Source of the DNA: Streptomyces sp. S4.7
GTDB taxonomy: Bacteria > Actinomycetota > Actinomycetes > Streptomycetales > Streptomycetaceae
Assembly: GCF_010384365.1 (NCBI RefSeq)
Contig: NZ_CP048397.1
Span: 2,418,001 to 2,482,000 of the forward strand
Direction of reading: 5' to 3'
DNA: 64,000 nucleotides
The notes under the pieces are model-generated. The model was not told the origin of the DNA, searched no databases, and saw only the letters and a list, made by a program, of their open reading frames with translations. Shown here piece by piece: positions 27,814-36,067 of the stretch; position 1 is the first letter of the stretch; the number at the start of each line of letters is the position of its first letter. The translations under genes were made by a program, and so were the position numbers.

Positions 27814-27854
27814 ACATGTTCCGGCAGTGATTCGAACCGAAGGAGAGGGCTTCC

Positions 27855-29012
27855 GTGCGCCGTAGCGTTTACAACGAGGACCACGAGGCGTTCCGGGAGA
27901 CCCTCCGCGCCTTCATCGAGGCCGAGGTCGTGCCCGTCCACGACGAGTGGTACGCCGAGGGCCTGGTCCCCCGCGATTTCTACTACAAGCTCGGTGAGCT
28001 GGGCATCTTCGGTATCGAGGTGCCGGAGGAGTACGGCGGCGCGGGCGAGGAGTCGTTCAAGTTCCAGGCGATCATTTCGGAGGAGTGCGCCCGCGCGGGC
28101 GTCTCCTTCGGAGGTTCCGGCGTGCATGTCGCGCTCTGCCTGCCCTATGTGAAGGCGTACGCCACCGAGGAACAGAAGAAGCGGTGGCTGCCCGGCTTCG
28201 TGACCGGCGAGACCATGTACGCCATCGCCATGACCGAGCCCGGCACCGGATCCGACCTCGCGGGCATGAAGACCACGGCCAAGCTCTCCGCCGACGGCTC
28301 GCACTACGTCCTCAACGGGGCGAAGACCTTCATCACCGGCGGCGTGCACGCCGACCGGGTCATCGTCTGCGCCCGCACCGCCCCGCCGAGCCCGGAGGAC
28401 CGCAGGCACGGGATCTCGCTCCTCGTCGTGGACACCCGGTCCGAGGGGTACGCGGTCGGCCGCAAGCTCGACAAGCTCGGCCTGAAGTCCTCCGACACCG
28501 CCGAACTGTCCTTCACCGACGTCCACGTGCCCGCCGAGGACCTGCTCGGCGAGGAGAACAAGGGCTTCTCCTACCTCGGTCAGAACCTGCCGCAGGAGCG
28601 CCTGGGCATCGCCGTCGGCGCGTACGCGCAGGCGTCGGCCGCGATCCGGTTCGCCCAGAACTACGTGCAGGACCGCACCGTCTTCGGCAAGACCGTCGCC
28701 TCCTTCCAGAACACCAAGTTCGAACTCGCCGCCTGCAAGGCCGAGGTCGACGCCGCCGAGGCCGTCTGCGACCGCGCCCTCGAGGCCCACGACGCGGGCG
28801 AGCTGTCCGCCGCCGAGGCCGCCTCCGCCAAGCTCTTCTGTACGGAGGTCGCACACCGCGTGATCGACAAGTGCCTCCAGCTGCACGGCGGCTACGGCTA
28901 CATGAACGAGTACCCGATCGCCCGCCTGTACGCCGACAACCGCGTCAACCGCATCTACGGCGGCACCAGCGAGGTCATGAAGATGATCATCGCCAAGTCC
29001 ATGGGCCTGTAG
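27855..29012 (+). CDS. Acyl-CoA dehydrogenase
   Basis: 385 residues, full-length flavoprotein dehydrogenase. FAD/substrate motifs: YAIAMTEPGTGSDLAGMKTTA, FITGGVHAD, and the C-terminal LHGGYGYMNEYPIARLYADNRVNRIYGGTSEVMKMIIAKSMGL. The position of the catalytic base fits the Glu/Gly pattern of IYGGTSE rather than the usual YEGT, as in long-chain and isovaleryl types where the base lies elsewhere. GTG start with AGGAGAGG upstream. A thioesterase gene follows after 22 bases, so this unit handles acyl-CoA oxidation or release. Confidence 0.9.
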   Translation: MRRSVYNEDHEAFRETLRAFIEAEVVPVHDEWYAEGLVPRDFYYKLGELGIFGIEVPEEYGGAGEESFKFQAIISEECARAGVSFGGSGVHVALCLPYVKAYATEEQKKRWLPGFVTGETMYAIAMTEPGTGSDLAGMKTTAKLSADGSHYVLNGAKTFITGGVHADRVIVCARTAPPSPEDRRHGISLLVVDTRSEGYAVGRKLDKLGLKSSDTAELSFTDVHVPAEDLLGEENKGFSYLGQNLPQERLGIAVGAYAQASAAIRFAQNYVQDRTVFGKTVASFQNTKFELAACKAEVDAAEAVCDRALEAHDAGELSAAEAASAKLFCTEVAHRVIDKCLQLHGGYGYMNEYPIARLYADNRVNRIYGGTSEVMKMIIAKSMGL

Positions 29013-29034
29013 GGCGCGCTGAGCGATCAGCGCC

Positions 29035-29907
29035 ATGAACGCACTGGAGTCCCTCCTCGAACTGCTCGACCTGGAGCGGATCGAGGAGGACATCTTCCGC
29101 GGCCTCAGCCGCTCGGCGGCCATCCCGCGCGTCTACGGCGGCCAGGTCGCCGCGCAGGCCCTGGTGGCCGCGGGCCGTACCGTCCCCGCCGACCGCCCTG
29201 CGCACTCCCTGCACTCGTACTTCCTGCGGGCGGGCGATCCGGACGCGCCGATCGTCTACACCGTCGACCGCATCCGCGACGGCCGGTCCTTCACCACACG
29301 CCGGGTGGTGGCCGTCCAGCACGGCCGGCCGATCTTCCATCTCTCGGCGTCCTTCCAGACGTACGAGGAGGGCCTGGAGCACCAGGAGCGGATGCCGGAC
29401 GCGCCCGATCCGGAGAGCCTGCCGACGGCGGCCGAGCTGCTGCCGCGGTACGCGGACCGGTTCACCGACCCGTCCGTGGCCGACCGGCTGATCCAGGCGC
29501 GCGCCGCGGTGGATCTGCGGTACGTGGACGCCCCGCCGTATGCCACCGCCGGGCAGCCGCGCGAGCCCCGCTCGCAGGTGTGGTTCCGCGCGGTCGGCAA
29601 GCTCGCCGACGACCCACTGCTGCACGTCTGCCTGGCGACGTACGTCTCCGACATGACACTGCTCGACTCGGTGCTGCTCGCGCACGGCCGGGGCGGCTGG
29701 GCGAGCGGTGACATCGTCGGGGCGAGCCTGGACCACGCGATGTGGTTCCACCGCCCCTTCCGCGCGGACGAATGGCTGCTGTACGACCAGACGTCGCCCT
29801 CCGCCTCCGGCGGCCGGGGACTCGGCCAGGCGCGAATCCACACCCAGGACGGACGGCTGGTGATCTCGGTCATCCAGGAGGGCGTCATGCGGGTGCCCCG
29901 CGCCTGA
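29035..29907 (+). CDS. Acyl-CoA thioesterase II (TesB family)
   Basis: 290 residues, double hotdog fold. The first hotdog has RVYGGQVAAQALVAAGRTVPADRPAHSLHSYFLRAGDPDAPIVYTVDRIRDGRSFTTRRVVAVQHG; the second has SLDHAMWFHRPFRADEWLLYDQTSPSASGGRGLGQARIHTQDGRLVISVIQEG, with the Asp, Gln and Thr/Ser cluster expected for catalysis. Cleaves acyl-CoA to free acid. No good ribosome site is seen; instead a perfect hairpin lies right before the ATG. Confidence 0.92.
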   Translation: MNALESLLELLDLERIEEDIFRGLSRSAAIPRVYGGQVAAQALVAAGRTVPADRPAHSLHSYFLRAGDPDAPIVYTVDRIRDGRSFTTRRVVAVQHGRPIFHLSASFQTYEEGLEHQERMPDAPDPESLPTAAELLPRYADRFTDPSVADRLIQARAAVDLRYVDAPPYATAGQPREPRSQVWFRAVGKLADDPLLHVCLATYVSDMTLLDSVLLAHGRGGWASGDIVGASLDHAMWFHRPFRADEWLLYDQTSPSASGGRGLGQARIHTQDGRLVISVIQEGVMRVPRA

Positions 29908-29914
29908 CGCCGCG

Positions 29915-30487
29915 TCAGCGATTGCGCCGGCGCGTGACCTCGGACTGCGCCAGGCGCACCGCCTCCTTCAGCTCCACGGCCGCCGCGCCCTGCGCCTTGG
30001 CCAGCGTCAGCAGCGTCTCGACGCGCCAGGGCTCGGGGAGGTCGGACTCGACCGTGCCGTACGGCCGTTCGCGTCCGAGGTCGGCCGTGGTGGGCAGCGC
30101 GGTGCCGATGTACACGTCGATCAGCCGGACCGTCTCGTTGAGGTGCCGGCGGAGCTTGTCCCACTGCTCGGCGGCCACCTCGATCCGGTCGCGCTGCTCC
30201 CGCAGGGAGTCGACGTCGTCCGTGGTCATCAGGCGCTTCGCGTGGCGGCAGCGCAGGAGCGAGATCTGTTCGAGCGCCGCGGCGGAGGTGCTCAGGTCCT
30301 CACGCTGCCGGTCGCGCCTGCGGTATTCGCGCGTCTTCAGCACGCCGAGGACCGTCAGCGCCAGGGTGGCGATCCCGACGCAGAGCGCCACCAGGGGGGT
30401 CGCCCAGCCGGGCGGGGAACCGGCGGCCATCGCGGTGAGGGCCTCGACGGAAGGCTGCTTCAGCGGCGGGGAAGCGAGGGGGTGCAT
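29915..30487 (-). CDS. Hypothetical single-pass membrane protein
   Basis: 190 residues. One hydrophobic helix (about 27-47, WATPLVALCVGIATLALTVLGVL) is followed by a basic stop-transfer segment (KTREYRRRDRQRED) and a charged, helical cytosolic part with probable coiled coil (DSLREQRDRIEVAAEQWDKLRRHLNETVRLIDVY). ATG 30487 has GGAAAAG upstream. No family recognised. It is convergent with the thioesterase and lies downstream of a Crp/Fnr regulator. Confidence 0.7.
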   Translation of the reverse strand: MHPLASPPLKQPSVEALTAMAAGSPPGWATPLVALCVGIATLALTVLGVLKTREYRRRDRQREDLSTSAAALEQISLLRCRHAKRLMTTDDVDSLREQRDRIEVAAEQWDKLRRHLNETVRLIDVYIGTALPTTADLGRERPYGTVESDLPEPWRVETLLTLAKAQGAAAVELKEAVRLAQSEVTRRRNR

Positions 30488-30598
30488 GACTTTTCCGTTC
30501 GTGCGGGATCGGAGCGCTGCGGTCGGAAGGGGCGGGGGCCACTGCCCTGCCACCGCGCGAGGAGCCGGATGGGCCCTGCGTCGTGCTCGGACAGGGCG

Positions 30599-31327
30599 TC
30601 AGGAGCGGGGCGGCCAGACGAGTTCGGCCAGTCCGTCCATGTCGGTCATGACGATCTGGCGGTATCCGCTGCGGGCCACGCCGAGCGCCTTGAGCTCCTT
30701 GAAGGCGTTCTCCACGGTGGAGCGGCCGACGAGCAGGGCGTCGGCGAGATCCGTCTGGCGTATGCCGGCGATCCGGACCCCGAGCGGGTCCTTCTTCCCC
30801 GAGACGGTCGCCAGGTGGTACAGCAGGGCGCCCACCCTGGCCAGGGCGGGGCGCCCGAACGTGCCGTAGATCATCTCGTCGCTGCGGTTGCGCGCTTCGA
30901 GACTGCGCAACAGCGCCATCTGCACGTCGGGCTGGCGGGTGAGTACGGAGTGCATCCGCGCGGTCGTGAGGCTCATGACCCAGGTGTCACCGAGGCAGAC
31001 CGTACGGCCCCCGGCGTGCGAGCCGACGAGATTGGCCTCGCCGAGAAGCTGCCCGACACCGCGGAAACGGACCAGCTTCGTACGGAGGTGGGTGCGCTCC
31101 CGCGCGACGCAGCCGCCCAGGACGATATGAACCGCGCCGTCCTCACGGCCGACGGGCAGTTCGTCCCCGGCGGGGTGGACCCGGCTGTCGCCGCGGCCCA
31201 CGAAGTGGCGCTTCCACTGCCGGTCGGAGAGGAAGGACAGGAAGCTGCCGTCCGGCATGGGCTGGCGTCCGTGGACGACACCGGCGGGGTTGAAGGACTC
31301 GACGTCCGGGGGCACGGTCGCGCTCAC
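30599..31327 (-). CDS. Crp/Fnr family transcriptional regulator
   Basis: 242 residues. An N-terminal cyclic-nucleotide-like jelly roll (about 20-140, GGCVARERTHLRTKLVRFRGVGQLLGEANLVG) is followed by a Crp-type winged helix (IAGIRQTDLADALLVGRSTVENAFKELKALGVARSGYRQIVMTD). The phosphate-binding cassette of true cAMP binders is not evident, so the effector is uncertain. A long, AT-richer region lies upstream. The target genes are unknown. Confidence 0.85.
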   Translation of the reverse strand: MSATVPPDVESFNPAGVVHGRQPMPDGSFLSFLSDRQWKRHFVGRGDSRVHPAGDELPVGREDGAVHIVLGGCVARERTHLRTKLVRFRGVGQLLGEANLVGSHAGGRTVCLGDTWVMSLTTARMHSVLTRQPDVQMALLRSLEARNRSDEMIYGTFGRPALARVGALLYHLATVSGKKDPLGVRIAGIRQTDLADALLVGRSTVENAFKELKALGVARSGYRQIVMTDMDGLAELVWPPRS

Positions 31328-32361
31328 CGCCCGGGGACCCGGGGCGGCGGGCCACAGGTACGGGAGACGCTGAGGGGGACCGTGCCGTGGTCAACGGCTG
31401 TCGGCATGAGGGTCTGAGCTCCTCTAGTTGACGAGGATCATTGAGTGGCGGGTCCAGCACCTCTCATCGACCTTGATCACCCGCTGGTTTAGGACGGGAA
31501 GGATGATGAGCGATTGGAAGCACATTACCCCGGTCCGGGGGCAGTTCACAGCCGCGTATGACGTGCGGTACAGCTTGCCCCGACGGGTACACACCATGCG
31601 CACATATGCGCCACGTCCGCCGTCCTGTGGCGATGGTCACAGCAGGACGGTTCGGGCCGGAAAGTAAATTCACACAGCAACTTGATGCCGTCGAAATTGC
31701 TTCTTTCCGCGGCCAATCACCGGTCCCGCACCATGAGATTTCCCGGCGAATTACCCGGAAATAAACGAGGGCTCCTGGGAACCACCCCTGGAGCCCTCGA
31801 TGAGAGGTCTGGACCCGCCAAGGCTCAGACCGACAGTCAGTAAACACCACACCCGGACCGGCTGAGAGCCGAATCCCGGCCCTCCGGCCGCCAGAAACCC
31901 CAGCAGGAGTGATTTTGGCGCGGCGATTTCGACAAGCGCTGTCCCACGACACCAGCACAGAGGTGGCTACGGAACGCTGTCACTCCAGCACGAAGCGGAG
32001 TGACCATGGCTTCTTGTTCACCCGATGGGGTGAAGACACGAGCCCGCATTCAAGCACTGCCCGCGATCCGGGACGACAGCACGGACTTCCATATTTCTCA
32101 GCGCACGGCTGTCGGCTTCCGACAAGGCGCGGATCATGATCAACGGCGCGGCTCCGGCACGTAGATCACCAGGAACGGTGACCGATGCGGTCCCATTCAC
32201 CTTACGAATTACGGTGGAATTGCACCGTCCGCGACCCGTGATTGCGCTGAATTCGTGCTCCGTCGCACGGTTCTCGCGAATTGCGGACGGCATCGCCGAC
32301 GCGGACCGGGGAAAGCGGCACCCGGCCGGCACGACGTCAGACGTACGAAGTCGGCGACCGG
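31328..32361. other. 1 kb intergenic region, no gene called
   Basis: Lower GC than its surroundings and no frame with Streptomyces codon bias. It contains a strong minus-strand terminator (31766-31799), a GGTCTG/CAGACC inverted repeat near 31807-31829, and a tract at about 31861-31900 that looks like a decayed tRNA 3' end. Probably remnant DNA, with possibly a small RNA on the minus strand. Confidence 0.5.
31766..31799 (-). terminator. Rho-independent terminator on the minus strand
   Basis: Perfect 10-base stem (cgagggctcc / ggagccctcg) with a 14-base loop. Read on the minus strand it is followed by TTTATTT, a genuine U-run, rare in this GC-rich DNA. The nearest minus-strand gene ends about 560 bases earlier, at 32362. 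Confidence 0.75.
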
Positions 32362-33141
32362 CTACAGAAGTTGGGCCTGGTGCAGCAGGTACTCCGTCAT
32401 GGGGTCGTAGAAGCGCGGGTCCGTCACATGGTCGTCCAGGGGAACCGTCACCTGGAGGGTGCCCTCGGCCTCGCCGATGAACAGGGCCGGGTCGTTGCAG
32501 TCCGCGTAGCCGATCGAGTCGAGTCCCCGCTGGCCCGCGCAGCCCGCCCAGCCGTGGTCGGCCAGCACCAGGTCCGGCTGCGGTCTGCCCTCGCGCTCCA
32601 GGCCGTCCAGGATGGCCCGCATCGGCTCGGGCGAGTGGGTGTGCCAGAGCGTGGCCCCGCGCTCCAGCATCGCGACCCCCGCGAACTGGAACACCATGCC
32701 CTCGTCGGCCATGAGCCCGCCGGGGATCCGGACGATCTCGCAGCCCGCCAGCCGCAGCGCGTCCGCCGTCTGCCGGTGCACGTCCAGCAGCCCGCCGGGG
32801 TGACCGGTGGCGAACAGCACCCGCTCCTGGCCCGCCGCCGCCTTGCGCAGCCGCGCCGCCATCCGCCCCAGGGCGTCGACGGTCAGCTCGGGGTCGATGG
32901 TGTCCTGGCCGTGCCGGTGCTCCGGATCGTCGCTGACCCCGCACCGCTCCGCCATCACGGCGAGCACGTCCTGCTCGTCGGTCCAGCGGTCGCCGAGCTC
33001 CAGGCCCAGCCAGAAGTGGCGGTCGCCGTTGGCGAGCTTGCGATAGTGGGAGAGGTTGTTGTCCCTGGGAGTGGCCACGTCTCCGGCGATACGCGTACGG
33101 ACGAGGTGGTCGACGAGAGCTTCGCGGCTGGGTATCGGCAT
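32362..33141 (-). CDS. Phosphatase-like conserved protein
   Basis: 259 residues, a family usually annotated phosphatase or histidinol-phosphatase-like in Streptomyces. Visible conserved parts are ATGHPGGLLDVHRQTADALRLAGCEIVRIPGG, ATLWHTHSPEPM and PDLVLADHGWAGCAGQRGLDSIGYADCNDPALFIGEAEG; the His and Asp residues there could bind metal. I cannot assign a reaction. It is divergent from the peroxiredoxin gene, with no recognised partner. Confidence 0.7.
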   Translation of the reverse strand: MPIPSREALVDHLVRTRIAGDVATPRDNNLSHYRKLANGDRHFWLGLELGDRWTDEQDVLAVMAERCGVSDDPEHRHGQDTIDPELTVDALGRMAARLRKAAAGQERVLFATGHPGGLLDVHRQTADALRLAGCEIVRIPGGLMADEGMVFQFAGVAMLERGATLWHTHSPEPMRAILDGLEREGRPQPDLVLADHGWAGCAGQRGLDSIGYADCNDPALFIGEAEGTLQVTVPLDDHVTDPRFYDPMTEYLLHQAQLL

Positions 33142-33219
33142 GAGCCCATTGTGCCGTCAGGTCTCCGCGCGGTGCCGCTCGTCCCCGTGACTGGACGTCG
33201 TGCCGATGAAGGAGTTCTT

Positions 33220-33705
33220 GTGCCAGCATCACCCGGTCCCGGCCGTCCCGTGGAGAACTTCACCCTGCCCGGCGGGGTCCTCGGCGGCGACGACACCTTC
33301 GTACGGAGGGAGTACCGCCTCGACGAGCGCCGGGGCGCTCCCCTGGTCCTGGCCTTCTACCCGGGTGACGACACCAGCGTCTGCACCCGACAGCTGTGCT
33401 CGTACTCCAGCGGTCTGGAGACGTTCACGGAGCTGGGGGCCGAGGTGTGGGGCATCAGCCCGCAGGACGTCGACAGCCACGAGGCGTTCGCCCGCAGGTA
33501 CGGCCTGCGGATCCCGCTGCTCGCCGACACCGACCGCACGGTGGCGCGGGCGTTCGGGATCGCCGCCCCCGGGATCGGACTGCGCCGGGCGGTGTTCCTG
33601 ATCGCGCCGGACGGCACGCTGCACTGGAAGCACGTGTCGCTGCTCGGCGCGACGTTCCAGCCGGTTCGGACGCTGGCCGGGGAGCTCGCCGCGCTGAAGG
33701 TCTGA
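33220..33705 (+). CDS. Peroxiredoxin, BCP type
   Basis: 161 residues, thioredoxin-fold peroxiredoxin. Peroxidatic Cys55 lies in FYPGDDTSVCTRQLC, with a resolving Cys60 five residues on, the arrangement of E. coli BCP. GTG at 33220 has GAAGGAG upstream and gives the family length; a longer open frame upstream is antisense to the phosphatase. Reduces peroxides using thioredoxin in the cytosol. Convergent with the TetR gene. Confidence 0.9.
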   Translation: MPASPGPGRPVENFTLPGGVLGGDDTFVRREYRLDERRGAPLVLAFYPGDDTSVCTRQLCSYSSGLETFTELGAEVWGISPQDVDSHEAFARRYGLRIPLLADTDRTVARAFGIAAPGIGLRRAVFLIAPDGTLHWKHVSLLGATFQPVRTLAGELAALKV

Positions 33706-33725
33706 TCGGCTCGGGCGACGGGCCG

Positions 33726-34340
33726 TCACGGACGCGGCGCGCCGTCCTCTTCACCGAGGGCGGCGAACGCGCCGTGGGCCAGGCGGCGCAGGAGCGTTTC
33801 CGCCACCGCCCGCCGGGGGGTGCCGCGGCCGTCGGGGCTCAGGTGCGGTGTCGAGTTCAGCAGGCCGAAGACGGCGTGCACGGCGCCGCGCGCGACCGGC
33901 TCGGGGACGTCCTGGTGGATCTCGCGGACGACACCGACCCACAGCTCCACGTACTGCCGCTGGAGCTGCCGTACGAGTTTGCGGTCGCTGTCCCGCAGCC
34001 GGTCCAGTTCGCGGTCGTGCAGGGTGATCAGCGGGCGGTCGTCCAGCGCGAAGTCGATGTGGCCGTCGATCAGCGAGGCGAGCACGGCCGCCGGGTCACC
34101 GGCCGACGCCGCCACACGCTTCCTGCCGCCGTCGAGGAGCCGGCCGCTGATGCCGACGAGCAGCTCGGCGAGCATGGCGTCCTTGCCCGCGAAATGGCGG
34201 TACAGGCCCGGCCCGCTGATGCCGACGGCCGCCCCTATCTCATCGACGCCCACGCCGTGGAAGCCGCGCTCGGCGAAGAGCCTGGCGGCCTCGTTGAGGA
34301 TCTGCTCACGGCGCGTCGGTGCCGCGGTCCTGGTGCCCAT
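33726..34340 (-). CDS. TetR family regulator of the leucine catabolic operon
   Basis: 204 residues. N-terminal TetR HTH (QILNEAARLFAERGFHGVGVDEIGAAVGISGPGLYRHFAGKDAML, residues 13-57), then an all-helical ligand domain with a TetR C-terminal dimer region. It is divergent from the methylcrotonyl-CoA carboxylase operon, with two copies of a 16-base operator in the 88-base gap. It probably represses its own gene and the operon, released by an acyl-CoA or free branched-chain acid. Confidence 0.9.
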   Translation of the reverse strand: MGTRTAAPTRREQILNEAARLFAERGFHGVGVDEIGAAVGISGPGLYRHFAGKDAMLAELLVGISGRLLDGGRKRVAASAGDPAAVLASLIDGHIDFALDDRPLITLHDRELDRLRDSDRKLVRQLQRQYVELWVGVVREIHQDVPEPVARGAVHAVFGLLNSTPHLSPDGRGTPRRAVAETLLRRLAHGAFAALGEEDGAPRP

Positions 34341-34363
34341 GGAAAACCATTCTAGACAGGAGG

Positions 34364-34379
34364 GTTAGCGGTCGTTAAC
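34364..34379. promoter_or_regulatory. TetR operator, copy 1
   Basis: GTTAGCGGTCGTTAAC, an imperfect palindrome of the type GTTAnnG-nn-CnTTAAC, in the divergent promoter. Pairs with the copy at 34393. Confidence 0.7.
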
Positions 34380-34392
34380 CTGAGGAGGCTAC

Positions 34393-34408
34393 GTTAACGC
34401 TCATTAAC
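34393..34408. promoter_or_regulatory. TetR operator, copy 2
   Basis: GTTAACGCTCATTAAC, closely matching copy 1; starts 29 bases from it, about three helical turns, so two dimers could sit on the same face. It lies just before the carboxylase start. Confidence 0.75.
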
Positions 34409-34428
34409 CGTGCGAGGGAGCTCGATCG

Positions 34429-36060
34429 ATGCAGCAGGCACCCGTGCTGGCGAGCGCCGCGGACCCGGCGTCCGAGGCCTGGCGCGTGAACGAGGCGGCG
34501 CATCAGGAGCTCTCCGGCGCTCTGCGCGCCCGGCTCGCCGCCGCGCGGCTCGGCGGCGGCGAGAAGTCCCGCGCCCGGCACGTGGCACGCGGCAAGCTGC
34601 TGCCCCGCGACCGGGTGGACACCCTGCTCGACCCGGGCTCGCCCTTCCTGGAGCTGGCCCCGCTGGCGGCGGAGGACATGTACGACGGCCAGGCGCCGGC
34701 GGCCGGGGTGATCGCCGGGATCGGCCGGGTCAGCGGCCGTGAGGTGGTCGTGGTCGCCAACGACGCCACGGTCAAGGGCGGGACGTACTACCCGATGACG
34801 GTGAAGAAGCATCTGCGCGCCCAGGAGGTCGCGCTGGAGAACAGACTGCCGTGCGTCTATCTCGTGGACTCGGGCGGCGCCTTCCTGCCGATGCAGGACG
34901 AGGTCTTCCCCGACCGTGACCACTTCGGCCGGATCTTCTACAACCAGGCGCGGATGTCCGGCGCCGGCATCCCGCAGATCGCGGCCGTGCTCGGCTCCTG
35001 CACGGCGGGCGGCGCGTACGTCCCCGCGATGAGCGACGAGGCCGTGATCGTCCGCGGCCAGGGCACGATCTTCCTGGGCGGCCCGCCTCTGGTGAAGGCG
35101 GCGACCGGCGAGGTCGTCACCGCCGAGGAACTGGGCGGCGGCGAGGTCCACTCCCGTACGTCGGGGGTCACGGACCATCTCGCCGAGGACGACGCGCACG
35201 CGCTGCGGATCGTCCGCACGATCGTCTCGACGCTCCCCGAGCGCGGCCCGCTGCCGTGGAAGGTCGAGCCGGCTCAGGAGCCGAAGGTCGACCCCGCGGG
35301 GCTCTACGGGGCGGTGCCGGTCGACTCGCGCACGCCCTACGACGTCCGCGAGGTCATCGCCCGGCTGGTGGACGGCTCACGGTTCGCGGAGTTCAAGTCC
35401 GAGTTCGGTACGACGCTGGTGACGGGCTTCGCCCGGATCCACGGCCACCCGGTGGGAATCGTCGCCAACAACGGCATCCTGTTCTCCGAATCGGCCCAGA
35501 AGGGCGCGCACTTCATCGAGCTGTGCGACCAGCGCGGCATCCCGCTGCTCTTCCTCCAGAACATCTCCGGCTTCATGGTCGGCCGCAGTTACGAGGCGGG
35601 CGGCATCGCCAAGCACGGCGCGAAGATGGTGACGGCCGTGGCGTGCGCGCGCGTACCCAAGCTCACGGTCGTGGTCGGCGGTTCGTACGGCGCGGGGAAC
35701 TACTCGATGTGCGGCCGGGCCTACTCCCCCCGCTTCCTGTGGATGTGGCCCAACGCCAAGATCTCCGTCATGGGCGGCGAGCAGGCGGCCTCGGTGCTGG
35801 CGACGGTCAAGCGCGACCAGATCGAGGGCCGCGGGGATCAGTGGCCGGCCGAGGAGGAAGAGGCGTTCAAGGACCCGGTGCGCGCCCAGTACGACGCGCA
35901 GGGCAACGCCTACTACGCGACGGCGCGGCTCTGGGACGACGGGGTGATCGACCCGCTGGAGACCCGTCAGGTGGTGGGTCTGGCGCTGACGGCCTGCGCC
36001 AACTCCCCGCTTCCCCAGAAGGACAGCACCGCCCCCGGCTTCGGCGTCTTCCGGATGTGA
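34429..36060 (+). CDS. Methylcrotonyl-CoA carboxylase beta subunit (carboxyltransferase)
   Basis: 543 residues, acyl-CoA carboxyltransferase with two crotonase-like halves. It carries the features of methylcrotonyl- rather than propionyl-CoA carboxylases: [71 protein letters not shown] and [38 protein letters not shown]. Transfers CO2 from carboxybiotin to 3-methylcrotonyl-CoA in leucine breakdown. Works with the alpha subunit encoded seven bases downstream. Confidence 0.92.
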   Translation: MQQAPVLASAADPASEAWRVNEAAHQELSGALRARLAAARLGGGEKSRARHVARGKLLPRDRVDTLLDPGSPFLELAPLAAEDMYDGQAPAAGVIAGIGRVSGREVVVVANDATVKGGTYYPMTVKKHLRAQEVALENRLPCVYLVDSGGAFLPMQDEVFPDRDHFGRIFYNQARMSGAGIPQIAAVLGSCTAGGAYVPAMSDEAVIVRGQGTIFLGGPPLVKAATGEVVTAEELGGGEVHSRTSGVTDHLAEDDAHALRIVRTIVSTLPERGPLPWKVEPAQEPKVDPAGLYGAVPVDSRTPYDVREVIARLVDGSRFAEFKSEFGTTLVTGFARIHGHPVGIVANNGILFSESAQKGAHFIELCDQRGIPLLFLQNISGFMVGRSYEAGGIAKHGAKMVTAVACARVPKLTVVVGGSYGAGNYSMCGRAYSPRFLWMWPNAKISVMGGEQAASVLATVKRDQIEGRGDQWPAEEEEAFKDPVRAQYDAQGNAYYATARLWDDGVIDPLETRQVVGLALTACANSPLPQKDSTAPGFGVFRM

Positions 36061-36067
36061 GTGACAG

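Noticed and set aside
31840..31905. tRNA or thiamine riboswitch on the plus strand (GAATCC and CTGAGA motifs)
   Set aside because: The T-arm does not pair, there is no D or anticodon arm, and the other conserved riboswitch blocks are absent. At most a decayed tRNA 3' end.
32281..33219. N-terminal extension of the peroxiredoxin
   Set aside because: This part is antisense to the phosphatase-like gene; GTG 33220 has a good ribosome site and gives the family length.
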